Of a stretch of DNA of 64,000 bases, positions 34,875 through 45,361 are shown piece by piece. Position 1 is the stretch's first letter. Every line of letters starts with the position of its first letter. Origin of the DNA: Fulvimarina pelagi HTCC2506 (lineage in GTDB: Bacteria; Pseudomonadota; Alphaproteobacteria; Rhizobiales; Rhizobiaceae); NCBI RefSeq assembly GCF_000153705.1, contig NZ_DS022272.1:1433839-1497838 (forward strand), given 5' to 3'. The notes under the pieces are model-generated. The model searched no databases and had not been told where the DNA came from. It worked only from the letters and a program-made list of their open reading frames with translations. Position numbers and translations under genes: made by a program.

Positions 34875-36110
34875 CTAGGTCGACCGGCCCCTTTTCAGCC
34901 ACGCGCCGGTCTCCAGGGAAAGTACCAGAAGGCATGTCGCCACGACCGGCAGCACGATCCAGTTCATCGTGTCCCACCCGGAACCCACATAGGTCTTGCC
35001 CGACATGAAGGACGCGAGGGCGACGAGGCTGAACAGCACGAAGTCGTGGAAGCCTTGCGCCTTCGCCCGCTCCTCGGGCGTATGGACGCTCGCGATCATC
35101 GTGGTGGCGCCGATAAAGCCGAAGTTCCAGCCGAGACCCAATAGGGCGAGACCGAGCCAGAAATTCCAGATTTCGAGCCCCAAGAGAAAAACGCCGGCGC
35201 TGATCGCAATGAGCAGAAGGCCGGTCCCGACCACCAGCTCGACACCGAAACGCCGGATCAGCCGGCCGGTCACGAGGCTCGGCCCGAACATCGCCAGGAC
35301 ATGCCACTGGATACCGAGTACCGAGACATCCTGACTGAGGCCACAGCCCACAATCGCCAGCGGCGCTCCAGTCATGACGAAGCTCATCAGCGCAAAGGTT
35401 CCGACGCCGCAGACGAGCGCGACGAGGAAACGTCGCTGGGTGACGATCTCGCGGAGCGGCCGGCCGGTGTGGACGGCCTCTGCGCCGTGCCCTTTCGGTC
35501 GCTTCGCCGGTACCGGCAGCTTCAGCCGCGTCAGGATGACGGCACCGAGAAGCCCGAGGATAGCAAGCCCCAGAAAGGAACCCGCGAACTCGATCGGCAG
35601 AAACAGCGATGATGTGAAGCGCACGGTCTGTGGTCCGATGATCGCCGCGCCGATGCCGCCCACAAGCACGATCGAGATTGCCGTCGACTGATAAGCGGCA
35701 GGGGCGCCGTCGGTCGCTGCGAAGCGATATTGCTGGACGAAGGAGCCGCTCAATCCCAAGAAGAGCAGCGCGAGCGCAAAGATCCAGAAGCTCTGCTGGG
35801 ACAGGGAAGCCGCGCCGATCAGTGCGCCGAGCGTGAGGATGAATGCGCCGGTCACGAATCCATAGCGCCTGCCGACAGCGCGCATCAGAGCCGCAGCCGG
35901 AAGAGCACCGAGCGCAACGCCAACATTGTAGGCGGTGACGGGAAGGGTCGCGAGCGACTTGTCGTCGGCGAGAAGCCAGGTACCGGCGAGCCCGCCGGTA
36001 GAGATCGCGATGGGCGCGGCTGCGCCGCAAACCGCTTGGGCACACGCAAGGACCAGTGCGTTAAGCCGGGCAGAGCGAGTCTCGGCGGCTTCAGGCGGGA
36101 ACGTCGTCAC
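34875..36110 (-). CDS. MFS transporter
   Basis: 411 aa, about twelve membrane helices with a central hydrophilic loop ([18 protein letters not shown]). The loop between helices 2 and 3 has the MFS motif variant [12 protein letters not shown]. Its start overlaps the nusB stop by 4 bp (ATGA), so it is the last gene of the rib-nusB transcript. Whether it exports a metabolite linked to that operon, such as a flavin, is speculation; substrate unknown. Confidence 0.87.
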   Translation of the reverse strand: MTTFPPEAAETRSARLNALVLACAQAVCGAAAPIAISTGGLAGTWLLADDKSLATLPVTAYNVGVALGALPAAALMRAVGRRYGFVTGAFILTLGALIGAASLSQQSFWIFALALLFLGLSGSFVQQYRFAATDGAPAAYQSTAISIVLVGGIGAAIIGPQTVRFTSSLFLPIEFAGSFLGLAILGLLGAVILTRLKLPVPAKRPKGHGAEAVHTGRPLREIVTQRRFLVALVCGVGTFALMSFVMTGAPLAIVGCGLSQDVSVLGIQWHVLAMFGPSLVTGRLIRRFGVELVVGTGLLLIAISAGVFLLGLEIWNFWLGLALLGLGWNFGFIGATTMIASVHTPEERAKAQGFHDFVLFSLVALASFMSGKTYVGSGWDTMNWIVLPVVATCLLVLSLETGAWLKRGRST

Positions 36111-36598
36111 CTGCGCGTGGTCGGCCGGGTATCGGAACGCATCTCGCGGGCGACACGGTCGAGCAGGGCGTTAACGAGCTTCGGCTCCTCTTCTTCGAAA
36201 AATGCCTTGGCCACGTCGACATATTCCGAAACGATGACCGCCACCGGCACGTCGTTGCGCGTCTCGATCTCGTAGACGCCCGCCCTCAGGATCGCCCGGA
36301 GGGTCGAGTCGAGCCGCGAGAGCGGCCAGCCGGGCGGCAGGTTCGCATGGATAATCGGATCGATCGCCTTCTGGCGACGCACCACGCCGGAGACGATGTC
36401 GCGAAACCAGGCTGCATCGGCGACACGATAGGTCTCGCCGTCGATCTCATGACCCATGCGATGGGTCTCATATTCGGCAACCGTCTCGACCAGCGGCGTT
36501 CCCCCGATATCCATCTGGTAGAGCGCCTGCACGGCCGCGAGACGCGCGACGCCGCGCTTGTTAGCCGGCCGAAAGCTTCGCTGTTTCGTCTCGTCCAT
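36107..36598 (-). CDS. nusB: Transcription antitermination factor NusB
   Basis: 163-aa all-helical protein acting in rRNA transcription antitermination with NusE. It shows the family N-terminus [19 protein letters not shown] and the C-terminal [15 protein letters not shown]. It follows ribH after 4 bp in the usual alphaproteobacterial ribE-ribH-nusB order. Confidence 0.94.
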   Translation of the reverse strand: MDETKQRSFRPANKRGVARLAAVQALYQMDIGGTPLVETVAEYETHRMGHEIDGETYRVADAAWFRDIVSGVVRRQKAIDPIIHANLPPGWPLSRLDSTLRAILRAGVYEIETRNDVPVAVIVSEYVDVAKAFFEEEEPKLVNALLDRVAREMRSDTRPTTRR

Positions 36599-36602
36599 CA
36601 GA

Positions 36603-37052
36603 TCAGGCCCCGAGCCGATCCCTGAGCGCGATCATTTCCAGAACAGTGCGCGCGGCCCCGCCGCCTTTGTCCTTACGGTCAGGATCGGCACGCTCCAGCG
36701 CCTGCTCCTCGTTCTCTACCGTCAGGATGCCGTTGCCGATCGCGATGGTCTCCTCGATCGAAAGCTTCATCAGGCCGTGGGCGGACTCGTTGGCGACAAT
36801 TTCGAAATGGTAGGTCTCACCACGAATGACGCAGCCGAGCACGACGAAACCGTCATAATCGGTGCCATCCTCGTCCGCACCCGCTAGAGCGTAAGAAATC
36901 GCAGCCGGCGCTTCCAGCGCGCCCGGTACTGTCACCACGTCGTAGGTGACCTCGTTCTTTTCGAGCTCTGCCTTGGCGCCCGCCAGAAGCTTGTCCGCTA
37001 TATCGTCGTAAAAGCGCGCCTCGACGATGAGGACATGAAGTTTGGCGCTCAT
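36603..37052 (-). CDS. ribH: 6,7-dimethyl-8-ribityllumazine synthase
   Basis: 149 aa. Condenses 5-amino-6-ribitylamino-uracil with dihydroxybutanone phosphate. Motifs: [44 protein letters not shown] and [16 protein letters not shown]. Start: ATG at 37052, as the family begins at this point; a frame start at 37100 would add 16 residues. 99 bp separate it from ribE. Confidence 0.95.
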   Translation of the reverse strand: MSAKLHVLIVEARFYDDIADKLLAGAKAELEKNEVTYDVVTVPGALEAPAAISYALAGADEDGTDYDGFVVLGCVIRGETYHFEIVANESAHGLMKLSIEETIAIGNGILTVENEEQALERADPDRKDKGGGAARTVLEMIALRDRLGA

Positions 37053-37151
37053 GCTCGTTGTCTCCGAATGATCATGGGCGTCGGGATACGCCTGCCGCAA
37101 GCCGCAAGCAACACCGGAATTCGATGCGTTAAGAGTGAAACGGAGGACGTT

Positions 37152-37760
37152 CTATCGCGGTGCGCCGAACAGGCGTGCGGCATAGCGCGCGATCTGGTCC
37201 ACCTCGAGGTTGACCCGGTCGCCCACCCGCCGTTCTGCCCAGGTCGTCACCTCCAAGGAGTGGCGGATAAGGAGAACGTCGAACTCGGCATCCTGGACGG
37301 AGTTGACGGTAAGCGAGGTGCCGTCGAGGCAAACCGAGCCCTTCTGTGCGATGAACCGCTTTTCGCCCTCCCCTGCCCGCAGACGAAACCGTACGGCTTC
37401 GCCCTCTTCTTCGATCGCGACGATGTCGGCGAGCCCGTCCACATGACCGGAGACTAGATGCCCGCCGAGTTCGTCGCCGATCTTCAGTGAGCGCTCGAGA
37501 TTGATACGTGTACCCTCGCCCCACGTGCCGGCGGTTGTCAGCCTCAATGCCTCTTCCCAAGCCTCCACCTCGAACCATCGCCTAGTATCGCCTGCTTCGG
37601 AAAACCCGGTTACGGTCAGGCAGATGCCGGAACAGGCGATCGAAGCGCCGAGATCGATTCCTGCACAGTCGTAGGTCGTCTCCACGCGAAACCTTCGGCC
37701 CTTCGGCAATGTCTCGGACGAAAGGATGCGGCCGACATCGGTCACGATTCCGGTGAACAC
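37152..37760 (-). CDS. ribE: Riboflavin synthase alpha subunit
   Basis: 202 aa with the two tandem lumazine-binding repeats: MFTGIVTDVGRI at the N-terminus, and a second repeat from GHVDGLADIVAI. The catalytic dismutation of two lumazines gives riboflavin. It starts 1 bp after ribD ends, so the two are tightly coupled. Confidence 0.95.
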   Translation of the reverse strand: MFTGIVTDVGRILSSETLPKGRRFRVETTYDCAGIDLGASIACSGICLTVTGFSEAGDTRRWFEVEAWEEALRLTTAGTWGEGTRINLERSLKIGDELGGHLVSGHVDGLADIVAIEEEGEAVRFRLRAGEGEKRFIAQKGSVCLDGTSLTVNSVQDAEFDVLLIRHSLEVTTWAERRVGDRVNLEVDQIARYAARLFGAPR

Positions 37761-37761
37761 T

Positions 37762-38907
37762 TCAGATCCGCCTTTCGAATTCGAACCATTGATCAGGACC
37801 GAAACGTAGTCGCTCCGTCAATTTGAAGCGCTGTTTCCCTGAAGCGACATCGATCGGCGAAACGATTCCGCCTTCGCCGACCATCGTTTCGCCTTCGACC
37901 AGGATCAAACGATCGACGAGATCGGCTTCCAGAAAGCTCTCCCCGACTGTCGCACCGCCCTCGACGAGAATATTCTGAATGCCCGTTGCGCCGAGGTCCT
38001 CCATGAGCTCCGGGAGCGCGACGCGGCCGGTTCCGGGAACGACGTCGCAGGCAACGAAATCGGCACCCGCCGCCATCAGCGACTGACGTTTGTCGGCGTC
38101 CGTATCGCCCCGCGCGACGATCGTGAGGGGCGTCTGCCGCGCGCTTCGAACCAAGCCGGTCTCCGGCTCGATCGTGAGATCGGGATCGAGAACGATCCGG
38201 CGCGGCGAGCGGTTTTCGAGACCGGGCAGACGGCAGTCGAGACCGGGGTCGTCCTCGCGTACCGTACCCATCCCTACGAGGATCGCATCGTGCCGAGCGC
38301 GCACGAGATGGGTCTGCCGATTTGCGATCGGCCCGGTGATGAACACCTGACCATGGCCCTTCCGGCCGATCATCCCGTCTGGAGAGACCGCCATCTTCAG
38401 AGTGATCTGTGGGCGGTTCCTTGCATGCCGGGTGAGATAGGCCGAAAGATCGGAGGCCGCCTCCTTCGCCATAACGCGAGGGGTGACGGAAAGCCCGCCT
38501 TTCTCAAGGATCGCGTGCCCTTTCCCGTCGACTCGCGGGTCCGGGTCCGCCGCAGCTGAGACCACGCGCGAAACGCCGGATGCAACGAGCGCCTCCGCGC
38601 ACGGCGGTGTGCGCCCATGATGAGCGCAAGGTTCGAGCGTGACATAAGCAACCGCGCCGCGAGCGAGTGTGCCGGCCTCGCCTAACGCCTGCGCCTCGGC
38701 ATGGGGCCGCCCACCCCGCGCGGTGATGCCGCGACCGACGATCCGTGGGCCCGCGCCGTCGTCGCGAACGATCAGCGTAGCGACTGACGGGTTCGTTCCA
38801 GTCAGGCCAGCATGGCGGAAGCCGAAACGGATCGCCGCGGCCATGAACCGCTCGTTGGCTGCACTCAGAATAGGTATTGCTGGCGGATCAGCCTGCGGCA
38901 CCGCCAC
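37762..38907 (-). CDS. ribD: Bifunctional riboflavin deaminase/reductase RibD
   Basis: 381 aa. The N-terminal deaminase domain has zinc ligands in [11 protein letters not shown] and [15 protein letters not shown]. The C-terminal NADPH-dependent reductase domain runs from about 165, with [22 protein letters not shown] and [10 protein letters not shown]. The start at 38907 overlaps the end of nrdR by 20 bp; a later in-frame ATG (MAAAIRFG, about 63 bp in) is possible. Confidence 0.95.
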   Translation of the reverse strand: MAVPQADPPAIPILSAANERFMAAAIRFGFRHAGLTGTNPSVATLIVRDDGAGPRIVGRGITARGGRPHAEAQALGEAGTLARGAVAYVTLEPCAHHGRTPPCAEALVASGVSRVVSAAADPDPRVDGKGHAILEKGGLSVTPRVMAKEAASDLSAYLTRHARNRPQITLKMAVSPDGMIGRKGHGQVFITGPIANRQTHLVRARHDAILVGMGTVREDDPGLDCRLPGLENRSPRRIVLDPDLTIEPETGLVRSARQTPLTIVARGDTDADKRQSLMAAGADFVACDVVPGTGRVALPELMEDLGATGIQNILVEGGATVGESFLEADLVDRLILVEGETMVGEGGIVSPIDVASGKQRFKLTERLRFGPDQWFEFERRI

Positions 38908-39361
38908 CCTCCTTGGCTTTCAGTTCCTCGATCAGATCGCCGAAATCCTTGGCTTCATGGAAATCGCGGTAAACGGAAGCGAACCGAACGAAAGCGACGT
39001 CGTCTAGTTCCTTCAGAGCGTCCATCAGCATCTCGCCGATCGTATCGGAGGCAACGTCCTGATCGCCGGACTGTTCGAGGCGTCGGACGATGCCCGAAAC
39101 GAGACGCTCGACCCGGTCGTGCTCGACGGGTCTTTTGCGCAGCGCGACCTCCACCGAGCGGGCGAGCTTGTCACGATCGAAGGGAACGCGACGTCCCGAT
39201 TTCTTGAGAACGTAGAGCTCGCGCAACTGCACCCGCTCGAAGGTGGTAAACCGGCCGCCGCAGTCAGGGCAAACCCGGCGGCGGCGTACTGCAGCGCCGT
39301 CTTCGGCCGGACGCGAGTCCCTCACCTGACTGTCTTGCGATCCGCAATAGGGACACCGCAT
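38888..39361 (-). CDS. nrdR: Transcriptional repressor NrdR
   Basis: 157 aa. N-terminal zinc ribbon with C3, C6, C31 and C34 ([22 protein letters not shown]), then an ATP-cone domain (LREL through [13 protein letters not shown]). Represses ribonucleotide reductase genes through NrdR boxes. First gene of the rib-nusB cluster. Confidence 0.95.
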   Translation of the reverse strand: MRCPYCGSQDSQVRDSRPAEDGAAVRRRRVCPDCGGRFTTFERVQLRELYVLKKSGRRVPFDRDKLARSVEVALRKRPVEHDRVERLVSGIVRRLEQSGDQDVASDTIGEMLMDALKELDDVAFVRFASVYRDFHEAKDFGDLIEELKAKEGGGAAG

Positions 39362-39383
39362 GGCACGACTCTTACTCGGAACG

Positions 39384-39418
39384 AAAACCCGCCGGTCACG
39401 AAGCGACCGGCGGGTTTT
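39384..39418 (-). terminator. Intrinsic terminator of glyA
   Basis: Perfect 14-bp stem AAAACCCGCCGGTC / GACCGGCGGGTTTT with a 7-nt loop and the T-run in the 3' arm. It lies about 54 bp past the glyA stop and just before nrdR, so it separates glyA from the rib cluster. Confidence 0.82.
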
Positions 39419-39471
39419 GTTTGCGTCAATTCACTGGCCCGCCGCAAGCGGGCAGAAGCGAAATCACTCGA

Positions 39472-40782
39472 TCAGAGGCCTTGGTAGATCGGGAAACGAT
39501 CGGTCAGCGCGATGACCTTCTGCTTCACAGCCTGTTCGACAATCTCGTTGTCTTCCGAGTTCGACTTGCGCAGGCCTTCGAGCACCTCGACAATGAGATT
39601 GCCGACTTCCCGGAATTCGGCCGTGCCAAAGCCACGGGTCGTCGCGGCTGGGGTGCCGAGACGAATGCCGGATGTCACGGCCGGCTTTTCCGGATCGTTC
39701 GGAACACCGTTCTTGTTGCAGGTGATGTTGGCGCGGCCTAGCGACTTCTCGGACGCCTTGCCGGTCAGATCCATAGGACGCAGGTCGACGAGCATCAGAT
39801 GGGTGTCGGTACCGCCCGAAACGATATCGCAGCCGCCGGCGCGCAGGGTTTCGGCCAGCACTTTGGCATTTTCGCAGACCGAACGCTGGTAGGACTTGAA
39901 CTCATCCGTCAGCGCCTCACCGAATGCCACTGCCTTGCCGGCGATGACATGCATCAGCGGGCCGCCCTGAAGACCCGGGAACACGGCCGAATTGATCTTC
40001 TTGGCGATGTCCTCGTCATTGGTGAGAACGATGCCACCGCGCGGACCACGCAGGGTCTTGTGGGTCGTCGAGGTCGCCACGTGAGCGTGCGGGAAAGGCG
40101 AAGGATGGACCCCCGCCGCCACGAGACCCGCGAAGTGCGCCATGTCGACCATGAAATAGGCGCCGACTTTGTCAGCGATCTCACGCATACGTTTGAAGTC
40201 AACCTGACGCGAATATGCCGAACCGCCGCCGATGATCAGTTTCGGTTTGTGCTCGTCCGCGAGTTTTTCCAACGCGTCGTAATCGATGAGACCTGTCTCG
40301 AGGTCGAGTCCGTACTGAACTGCGTTGAACCATTTGCCCGACATGTTGGGCTTGGCGCCATGGGTGAGATGACCGCCGGCGTCGAGGCTCATGCCGAGGA
40401 TGGTATCGCCCGGCTTGATGAGAGCAAGGAACACCGACTGGTTCGCCTGGCTGCCCGAATTCGGCTGGACGTTGGCGAAATTGCAGCCGAACAGTTTTGT
40501 AACACGTTCGATCGCAAGCTCCTCGACGATGTCGACATACTGGCAACCACCGTAATAGCGCCGCCCGGGGTAACCCTCGGCGTACTTGTTCGTCAGAACA
40601 GAACCCTGGGCATCGATCACGGCGCGCGAGGTTATGTTTTCCGACGCGATCAGCTCGATCTCGTGACTCTGGCGACCGAGTTCCTTGTTGATCGCGTCCA
40701 TGACTTCGGAGTCACGCTCGCGAAGAGGTGTGTTGAAGAAGGCCTCGTGGACGTTGGATTGGCTCTGGAGCGCCTGGCTCAT
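39472..40782 (-). CDS. glyA: Serine hydroxymethyltransferase
   Basis: 436-aa PLP enzyme interconverting serine and glycine and supplying methylene-tetrahydrofolate. The PLP lysine is K242 in [29 protein letters not shown] and [14 protein letters not shown] are family motifs. Start: ATG at 40782, because family similarity starts here; a frame start at 40830 would add 16 residues. It ends in a strong terminator, so it is likely monocistronic. Confidence 0.97.
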   Translation of the reverse strand: MSQALQSQSNVHEAFFNTPLRERDSEVMDAINKELGRQSHEIELIASENITSRAVIDAQGSVLTNKYAEGYPGRRYYGGCQYVDIVEELAIERVTKLFGCNFANVQPNSGSQANQSVFLALIKPGDTILGMSLDAGGHLTHGAKPNMSGKWFNAVQYGLDLETGLIDYDALEKLADEHKPKLIIGGGSAYSRQVDFKRMREIADKVGAYFMVDMAHFAGLVAAGVHPSPFPHAHVATSTTHKTLRGPRGGIVLTNDEDIAKKINSAVFPGLQGGPLMHVIAGKAVAFGEALTDEFKSYQRSVCENAKVLAETLRAGGCDIVSGGTDTHLMLVDLRPMDLTGKASEKSLGRANITCNKNGVPNDPEKPAVTSGIRLGTPAATTRGFGTAEFREVGNLIVEVLEGLRKSNSEDNEIVEQAVKQKVIALTDRFPIYQGL

Positions 40783-41170
40783 AGCTGTCTCTCTCCCATG
40801 GTCACTGTGAATCGGGCGCGGCCAAACCACACGGCGCGCGTTGGTGGCTAACTAGCACGATGACCACGACGGTCCAATGGAGTAGAGCTACCCGGTTGGA
40901 TAAGAAGAAGTCGCCGGTTGCGCAATCCGGACAGCACTTTCCTTCAAACAGCATGCATAGTTTCACTGATATGCAGGCAAATACCACCGCCGTTTAGTAA
41001 GGTGCCGCTCCGTTCGGCCGCGTCTCGGGTCTGAGCCACAAAGTCGCATACCTGAGAGCAAGCTTTCTATCGCAGTTGTAGTGAAGCGCCCCGGCACAAC
41101 CGGTCCGACGGTCTGGCGAGGAAGACCGTCGCATGGCCTGATCCGGGAGCTTCTCGCGAAATGATCCGGA
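40783..41170. other. glyA leader and intergenic region
   Basis: 388 bases upstream of glyA and downstream of the L,D-transpeptidase gene. It should hold the glyA promoter. I looked for a riboswitch-like fold and found none I could support. A hairpin near 41106-41131 is listed separately. Short frames here have no ribosome site. Confidence 0.4.
41106..41131 (-). terminator. Hairpin downstream of the L,D-transpeptidase gene
   Basis: 9-bp inverted repeat CGACGGTCT / AGACCGTCG with an 8-nt loop, 40 bp past the stop. No T-run, so terminator function is uncertain. Confidence 0.4.
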
Positions 41171-42505
41171 TCAGAAGCCGTCGCCCTGTGCATACGGATT
41201 CTGCTGGCCGTCTGCATAGGCGGTTGTTGTGAGTTCGCTCATCGCCAACTGCTCGGCGCCGTCGCGGTGGTAGATGTCGTCGCGGAACTGGACGACGTTT
41301 GGATCGGTCGCCCAACCCGTCACATAGGTAAAGTAGACCGGCACGGGGTTTGCGAGATCAATGTCTTCGCGCGAACGCGCGGAGATGACCCGCTCGATCG
41401 CCTGACGATTCCAGTTCGGTTCGTCCCGCGCCAGCCAGACGATGAGGTCGCGCACGTTTTGAACACGCACGCAGCCGGACGACTCGAAGCGCATCAACTC
41501 GGAGAACAAGCCCTTCTGCGGAGTATCGTGCATGTAGACAGCGTGCTCGTTCGGGAAATTGATCTTCACCGATGCCATCGCGCTGTTCGGTCCCGGGTTT
41601 TGACGGAACAAGTAACTCACAGCCTCATCGGAACTCCAGTCGATCGACTGTGGCGGCACCTCCTGCCCGTTACCGTTGAAGATGTGAATGCCGTTGCGCT
41701 GCAGATAGGTCGGATCCTGGCGGACCAACGGGATGATGTCCTTCCGCACGATCGATGCCGGCGCATGCCAATATGGATTGAGATTGAGATTGGTGATCTT
41801 CGAAGTAAGGATCGGTGTCTGCCGGTCCACCTTGCCGACGACCGCCGTATGGCGCTGCACGATCTGCCCGTTCTCCACTGCCTCGATCGCCGCGGCCGGA
41901 ATGTTCACCATCACGTAGCGATAGGGCAGCTGTTCCTGGAGCTGGTTCTGCAGGCGCGCCGCATTGGTCTGCAGCTGGAACAAGCGCAGGTCGGCCGGAA
42001 CGTTGAGCGCCTTGTAGGCATGCTCGCCGACCACGCCGTCGGCCGGCAGACCATGCCGGGCCTGGAAGCGCTTGACGGCTGCCTCGACATAGGTGTCGAA
42101 AGCCGGCGATCGCGAAGCCTGCGGCGAGAGATCGCCGGAGATCGCGAGGCGTTGGCGCAGAACCTCGACGTCCGGCGTGACCTCCCCGAGCTTCAGGACG
42201 TAGCGGGCAGGAACCGTCGGCCAGCCGCCCTGGGCGACGATCTGGTTGTAGGTCTGCATCGCCGCCTGGGTCGAGTATAGGGTCTGCTGGGAAAAGATCG
42301 GGTTCAGGGACGACACCTCTCGCGCGCTCGAACCGCGAGTATCGAACTGATCGTCCCAATTGCCGCGTCCGCGCGCGCCGAGCAGGCCGTCGAGGCCTGA
42401 CTGGGCCGACGCGAAGCCTGTCATACCGAGGCCGAGGGCTGCCGTAGTACCGGAAAGAAAGGCGCGGCGGGTCGTGCGGCCCGGTATGAGATTGCGCTTC
42501 GTCAT
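41171..42505 (-). CDS. L,D-transpeptidase (YkuD family) with Tat-type signal
   Basis: 444 aa. Twin-arginine type signal (TTRRAFLSG, 11-19), a peptidoglycan-binding helix set (about 105-170, VKRFQARHGLPADGVVG) and a YkuD catalytic domain (about 195-370). The domain has H326 in YMHDTPQKG and the nucleophile C345 in ESSGCVRVQN. Forms 3-3 peptide cross-links or attaches proteins in the periplasm. The upstream gene encodes an LdtR-type regulator, matching the ldtR-ldtP pair studied in Liberibacter and Sinorhizobium, where LdtR activates the transpeptidase gene. Confidence 0.92.
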   Translation of the reverse strand: MTKRNLIPGRTTRRAFLSGTTAALGLGMTGFASAQSGLDGLLGARGRGNWDDQFDTRGSSAREVSSLNPIFSQQTLYSTQAAMQTYNQIVAQGGWPTVPARYVLKLGEVTPDVEVLRQRLAISGDLSPQASRSPAFDTYVEAAVKRFQARHGLPADGVVGEHAYKALNVPADLRLFQLQTNAARLQNQLQEQLPYRYVMVNIPAAAIEAVENGQIVQRHTAVVGKVDRQTPILTSKITNLNLNPYWHAPASIVRKDIIPLVRQDPTYLQRNGIHIFNGNGQEVPPQSIDWSSDEAVSYLFRQNPGPNSAMASVKINFPNEHAVYMHDTPQKGLFSELMRFESSGCVRVQNVRDLIVWLARDEPNWNRQAIERVISARSREDIDLANPVPVYFTYVTGWATDPNVVQFRDDIYHRDGAEQLAMSELTTTAYADGQQNPYAQGDGF

Positions 42506-42815
42506 GAGTGTCGTTCCCCTCGTCGTGATCTTTCAGTCGGACAGACTTGCCCCTCGCGCTCGCCGAAAAGTTATCGGACGAGGCTTTCGCCACCCCTTAG
42601 GCGTATAGGGAGCCTGACGGATATGGGCGCGATCATCCAACTCAATGCGGCGAAAGGAAGGATAAACTCCAGTCATCGCGGACCTTGAGACGCGGTGCCC
42701 AGCTAGTCCCAACTTTCTTCAGAGCTCATTGGGAAACGGCCTCGCTCCCTATGGAAGCAAGGCCGTTCTGGGGAACGCCAGCGATGTAGGTTCAAGGGGT
42801 CTGCGAAGCTGGTAA
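42506..42815. other. Promoter region of the L,D-transpeptidase gene
   Basis: 310 bases between ldtR and the transpeptidase gene. It contains the hairpin after ldtR (42735-42767) and should contain the LdtR-responsive promoter; I cannot place the operator with confidence. No gene seen. Confidence 0.4.
42735..42767 (-). terminator. Hairpin downstream of ldtR
   Basis: 12-bp stem AACGGCCTCGCT / AGCAAGGCCGTT (one non-Watson-Crick pair), 9-nt loop, about 48 bp past the ldtR stop. The downstream T content is poor on the minus strand. Confidence 0.5.
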
Positions 42816-43325
42816 TCAGAGCCGATAGACGATCTGGTCGTTCCAAAAGCGATCGAGACGCTGGAGCGACTTGTTCATCTTGGAGAACTCCTGCTCGTCG
42901 AGGCCGCCGACCTTGTCGATCGATCCGATATGACGCTCGTAGAGCTCGGCGACGACATTCGCGATCTCCTGCCCGCTCTCGGTGAGCGAGATGCGGACCG
43001 CGCGGCGGTCGACGCGGGACTTCTGGTGGTTGATGAAGCCGAGGTCGACCAGCTTCTTCAGGTTATAGGACACGTTCGAGCCGAGATAGAAGCCACGGCT
43101 GCGAAGCTCGCCAGCCGTCAAGGTCGCATCGCCGATATTGAACAGGAGCAGCGCTTGTACGGCATTGATGTCGGTGCGGCCCTGACGCTCGAACTCGTCC
43201 TTGACCACGTCGAGCAGACGCCGATGCAGGCGTTCAACGAGCTGGAGGGTTTCGAGATAAAGTGACTTCAGATCGCCATTGGCGCTGACATCGGCGAGGG
43301 AGGACTGGACGAGATGCTGGTTCAT
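42816..43325 (-). CDS. ldtR: MarR-family regulator LdtR
   Basis: 169 aa from the ATG at 43325. Winged helix in the middle (TLTAGELRSRGFYLGSNVSY as recognition region), with wing KSRVDRRAVRISLTESG. The sequence and its place beside an L,D-transpeptidase gene agree with LdtR of Liberibacter and Sinorhizobium, linked there to osmotic stress tolerance and cell wall remodelling. A longer frame from 43370 lacks support. Confidence 0.87.
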   Translation of the reverse strand: MNQHLVQSSLADVSANGDLKSLYLETLQLVERLHRRLLDVVKDEFERQGRTDINAVQALLLFNIGDATLTAGELRSRGFYLGSNVSYNLKKLVDLGFINHQKSRVDRRAVRISLTESGQEIANVVAELYERHIGSIDKVGGLDEQEFSKMNKSLQRLDRFWNDQIVYRL

Positions 43326-43565
43326 GACTTGACTCCACTGTCGGGGCGATGAGTTCTTTTTCCGCCTCATCTTGAGACCCGTTCTAGCGAGCGCCCTCTA
43401 AAATTCGACTTAAACTACAAGCTTAACAAGGTTTTACGGCAAATACCTGCATTTCGTCCTTAATCAAACCTCGCTGAATTCTTGACAAATTCTGATACTG
43501 AAAAGTCTTTCGAGGTTGTTTACGACAATCCTTCGCCTGTTGCTGGGCGTTGCGCAATAACATTC

Positions 43566-44021
43566 TCAGAGCACTCGTTGCTTTGCGGCTCTCGCTTTCA
43601 GGCGGTCGCGGTGCGCGAGGAACCGCAAGGCGCCGAACATCGCAAAGCCCCAGATGTGGAGTGCAAGCAGCAGCAGCCGTGATCCAAAAAGGACCGGAAA
43701 CCCGAACGACATCACAAGTTCGACAAAGATGACCAGCGCCCAGACAACCGGCGCCCAGCGCGCCGTCATCCAAAGGCTGATGCCGGCGATCGGATAAAGA
43801 ACCGCGAGGATCGGGACGGCGATCTTCCACCAGATCGGCATAAGGTCGAACCGCGGAGGGATGTTCACGAAGACCGAGGCGATCGGATCGAACCCGACCA
43901 GCGCGGCCCAGTAGCACAAGGCGAGGAACAGCACGTAGACGGAGAAAATCCGAAGAAGAGTGACGGTAAGGAGCCGGTTTAACCCGACCTCCGGAGTCTC
44001 GGTCGGAATTTCGATCGTCAT
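43566..44021 (-). CDS. Conserved rhizobial membrane protein (DUF6163-like)
   Basis: 151 aa with four predicted membrane helices (for example LLRIFSVYVLFLALCYWAAL, WWKIAVPILAVLYPIAGISL and APVVWALVIFVELVMSFGF). The family name is from memory of this syntenic position between ldtR and hemB in Rhizobiales. It has no catalytic motif. The link to cell-wall regulation by LdtR is positional only. Confidence 0.75.
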   Translation of the reverse strand: MTIEIPTETPEVGLNRLLTVTLLRIFSVYVLFLALCYWAALVGFDPIASVFVNIPPRFDLMPIWWKIAVPILAVLYPIAGISLWMTARWAPVVWALVIFVELVMSFGFPVLFGSRLLLLALHIWGFAMFGALRFLAHRDRLKARAAKQRVL

Positions 44022-44235
44022 GCCATTCTGCCCAGCATCTGGATCATCGAGACAGCCTGGCTCACGAACCAGAACGCCTTTGCCCTTCCTTCAGCGAATG
44101 CACGCCTTCGCGCGCACCGCATTTTGTCCCGCGGACCATTTGCCCCTTTGCGCCGATACTATAGGCAGAAGAAGCGGTGTGATACCCGCGTGAAGCGATT
44201 ACGGCCTGCGATCCGCTGCGGGCGACACATACGAT

Positions 44236-45270
44236 GTGGATGCAATGACTGGCAGAAACGTGACCGAGGTTTCCAAACGGATCGAAAATGCGACGAACGG
44301 GTTGCGCATGCGCCGGCTGCGGCAGGCCGACTGGTCGCGACGTCTGGTCAGGGAAAACCATCTGAGGCCGGAAGATCTAATCTGGCCAATATTCGTCAAG
44401 GACGGAAACGAGGCCGAGCCCGTCGCCTCAATGCCCGGCGTCTCGCGCCAGTCGATTGCCGGCTGCGTCGATGCTGCCAAGCACGCGGCCGATCTTGGCA
44501 TTCCGGTGATTGCCCTCTTCCCTTACACCGATCCCGCGCTGCGCGACGAGACAGGAAGCCAGGCTTTGAACCCGGACAATCTCGTCTGTCGCACGGCGCG
44601 AGCGATCAAGAAGGCGGTTCCTGAGATCGGCATCATGTGCGATGCCGCGCTCGATCCCTACACGAGCCATGGCCATGACGGCGTAATGGATGGCGAGCGC
44701 ATTCTGAACGACGAATCGGTCGAGCTTCTGATGCAGCAATCGGTCATTCAGGCCGAGGCAGGCGCCGATATCATCGGCCCGTCGGACATGATGGATGGCC
44801 GCGTCGCGTGCATCCGTTCCGCGCTCGATGATGCTGGCCTTCGCGATACGCTAATCATGGCCTATTCGGCGAAATACGCTTCGGCCTTCTACGGCCCATT
44901 CCGTGACGCGGTCGGCTCCAACGCCATGCTGAAGGGCGACAAACGCACCTATCAGATGGATTTCGGCAATGTGGACGAGGCGATCCGCGAGGCCGAACAG
45001 GACGTCGCCGAGGGCGCCGACATGATCATGGTGAAGCCGGGTCTCGCCTATCTCGACGTCCTCTCGCGGATCACGCAGACACTCAACGTTCCCACCTTCG
45101 CCTACCAGACCTCAGGCGAATACGCGATGATCATGGCCGCCAGCCAGAACGGCTGGATCGACGGCGACAAGGCGATTGTGGAAGTCTTGACTGCATACAA
45201 GCGCGCCGGTGCTTCCGGGATCCTGAGCTATTTCGCGCCAAAGATTGCGGCAGAATTGAAGGCTGTCTGA
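44236..45270 (+). CDS. hemB: Delta-aminolevulinic acid dehydratase (porphobilinogen synthase)
   Basis: 344 aa from a GTG at 44236, or 341 from an ATG at 44245. Condenses two aminolevulinates in haem synthesis. Schiff-base lysines are K213 in YSAKYASAFYGPF and K267 in IMVKPGLAYLD. The metal segment reads CDAALDPYTSHGHDG, the form lacking the three-Cys zinc site, so a magnesium-type enzyme is expected. Divergent from the DUF6163-like gene. Confidence 0.95.
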   Translation: MDAMTGRNVTEVSKRIENATNGLRMRRLRQADWSRRLVRENHLRPEDLIWPIFVKDGNEAEPVASMPGVSRQSIAGCVDAAKHAADLGIPVIALFPYTDPALRDETGSQALNPDNLVCRTARAIKKAVPEIGIMCDAALDPYTSHGHDGVMDGERILNDESVELLMQQSVIQAEAGADIIGPSDMMDGRVACIRSALDDAGLRDTLIMAYSAKYASAFYGPFRDAVGSNAMLKGDKRTYQMDFGNVDEAIREAEQDVAEGADMIMVKPGLAYLDVLSRITQTLNVPTFAYQTSGEYAMIMAASQNGWIDGDKAIVEVLTAYKRAGASGILSYFAPKIAAELKAV

Positions 45271-45300
45271 CTTAGCATCCGGGGCTCGGTACATGGACGG

Positions 45301-45361
45301 GACAGGACCAGCCTTGATCGCCACTGGGCCAATCTCAGCTGAAAGATCGGGTGGTCCTGTC
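45301..45361. other. Inverted repeat between convergent hemB and MBL genes
   Basis: GACAGGACCA (45301-45310) and its exact complement TGGTCCTGTC (45352-45361) enclose 41 bases. The right arm runs into the stop codon of the metallo-hydrolase gene. It could fold in either transcript and act as a shared 3' end structure. There is no T-run. Confidence 0.45.

Noticed and set aside
39799-40851. Long plus-strand frame opposite glyA
   Set aside because: Shadow of a highly conserved enzyme; composition is His/Arg/Asp-rich as expected for antisense.
40783-41170. Possible riboswitch in the glyA leader
   Set aside because: No fold or conserved segment of a known riboswitch class could be recognised by eye.
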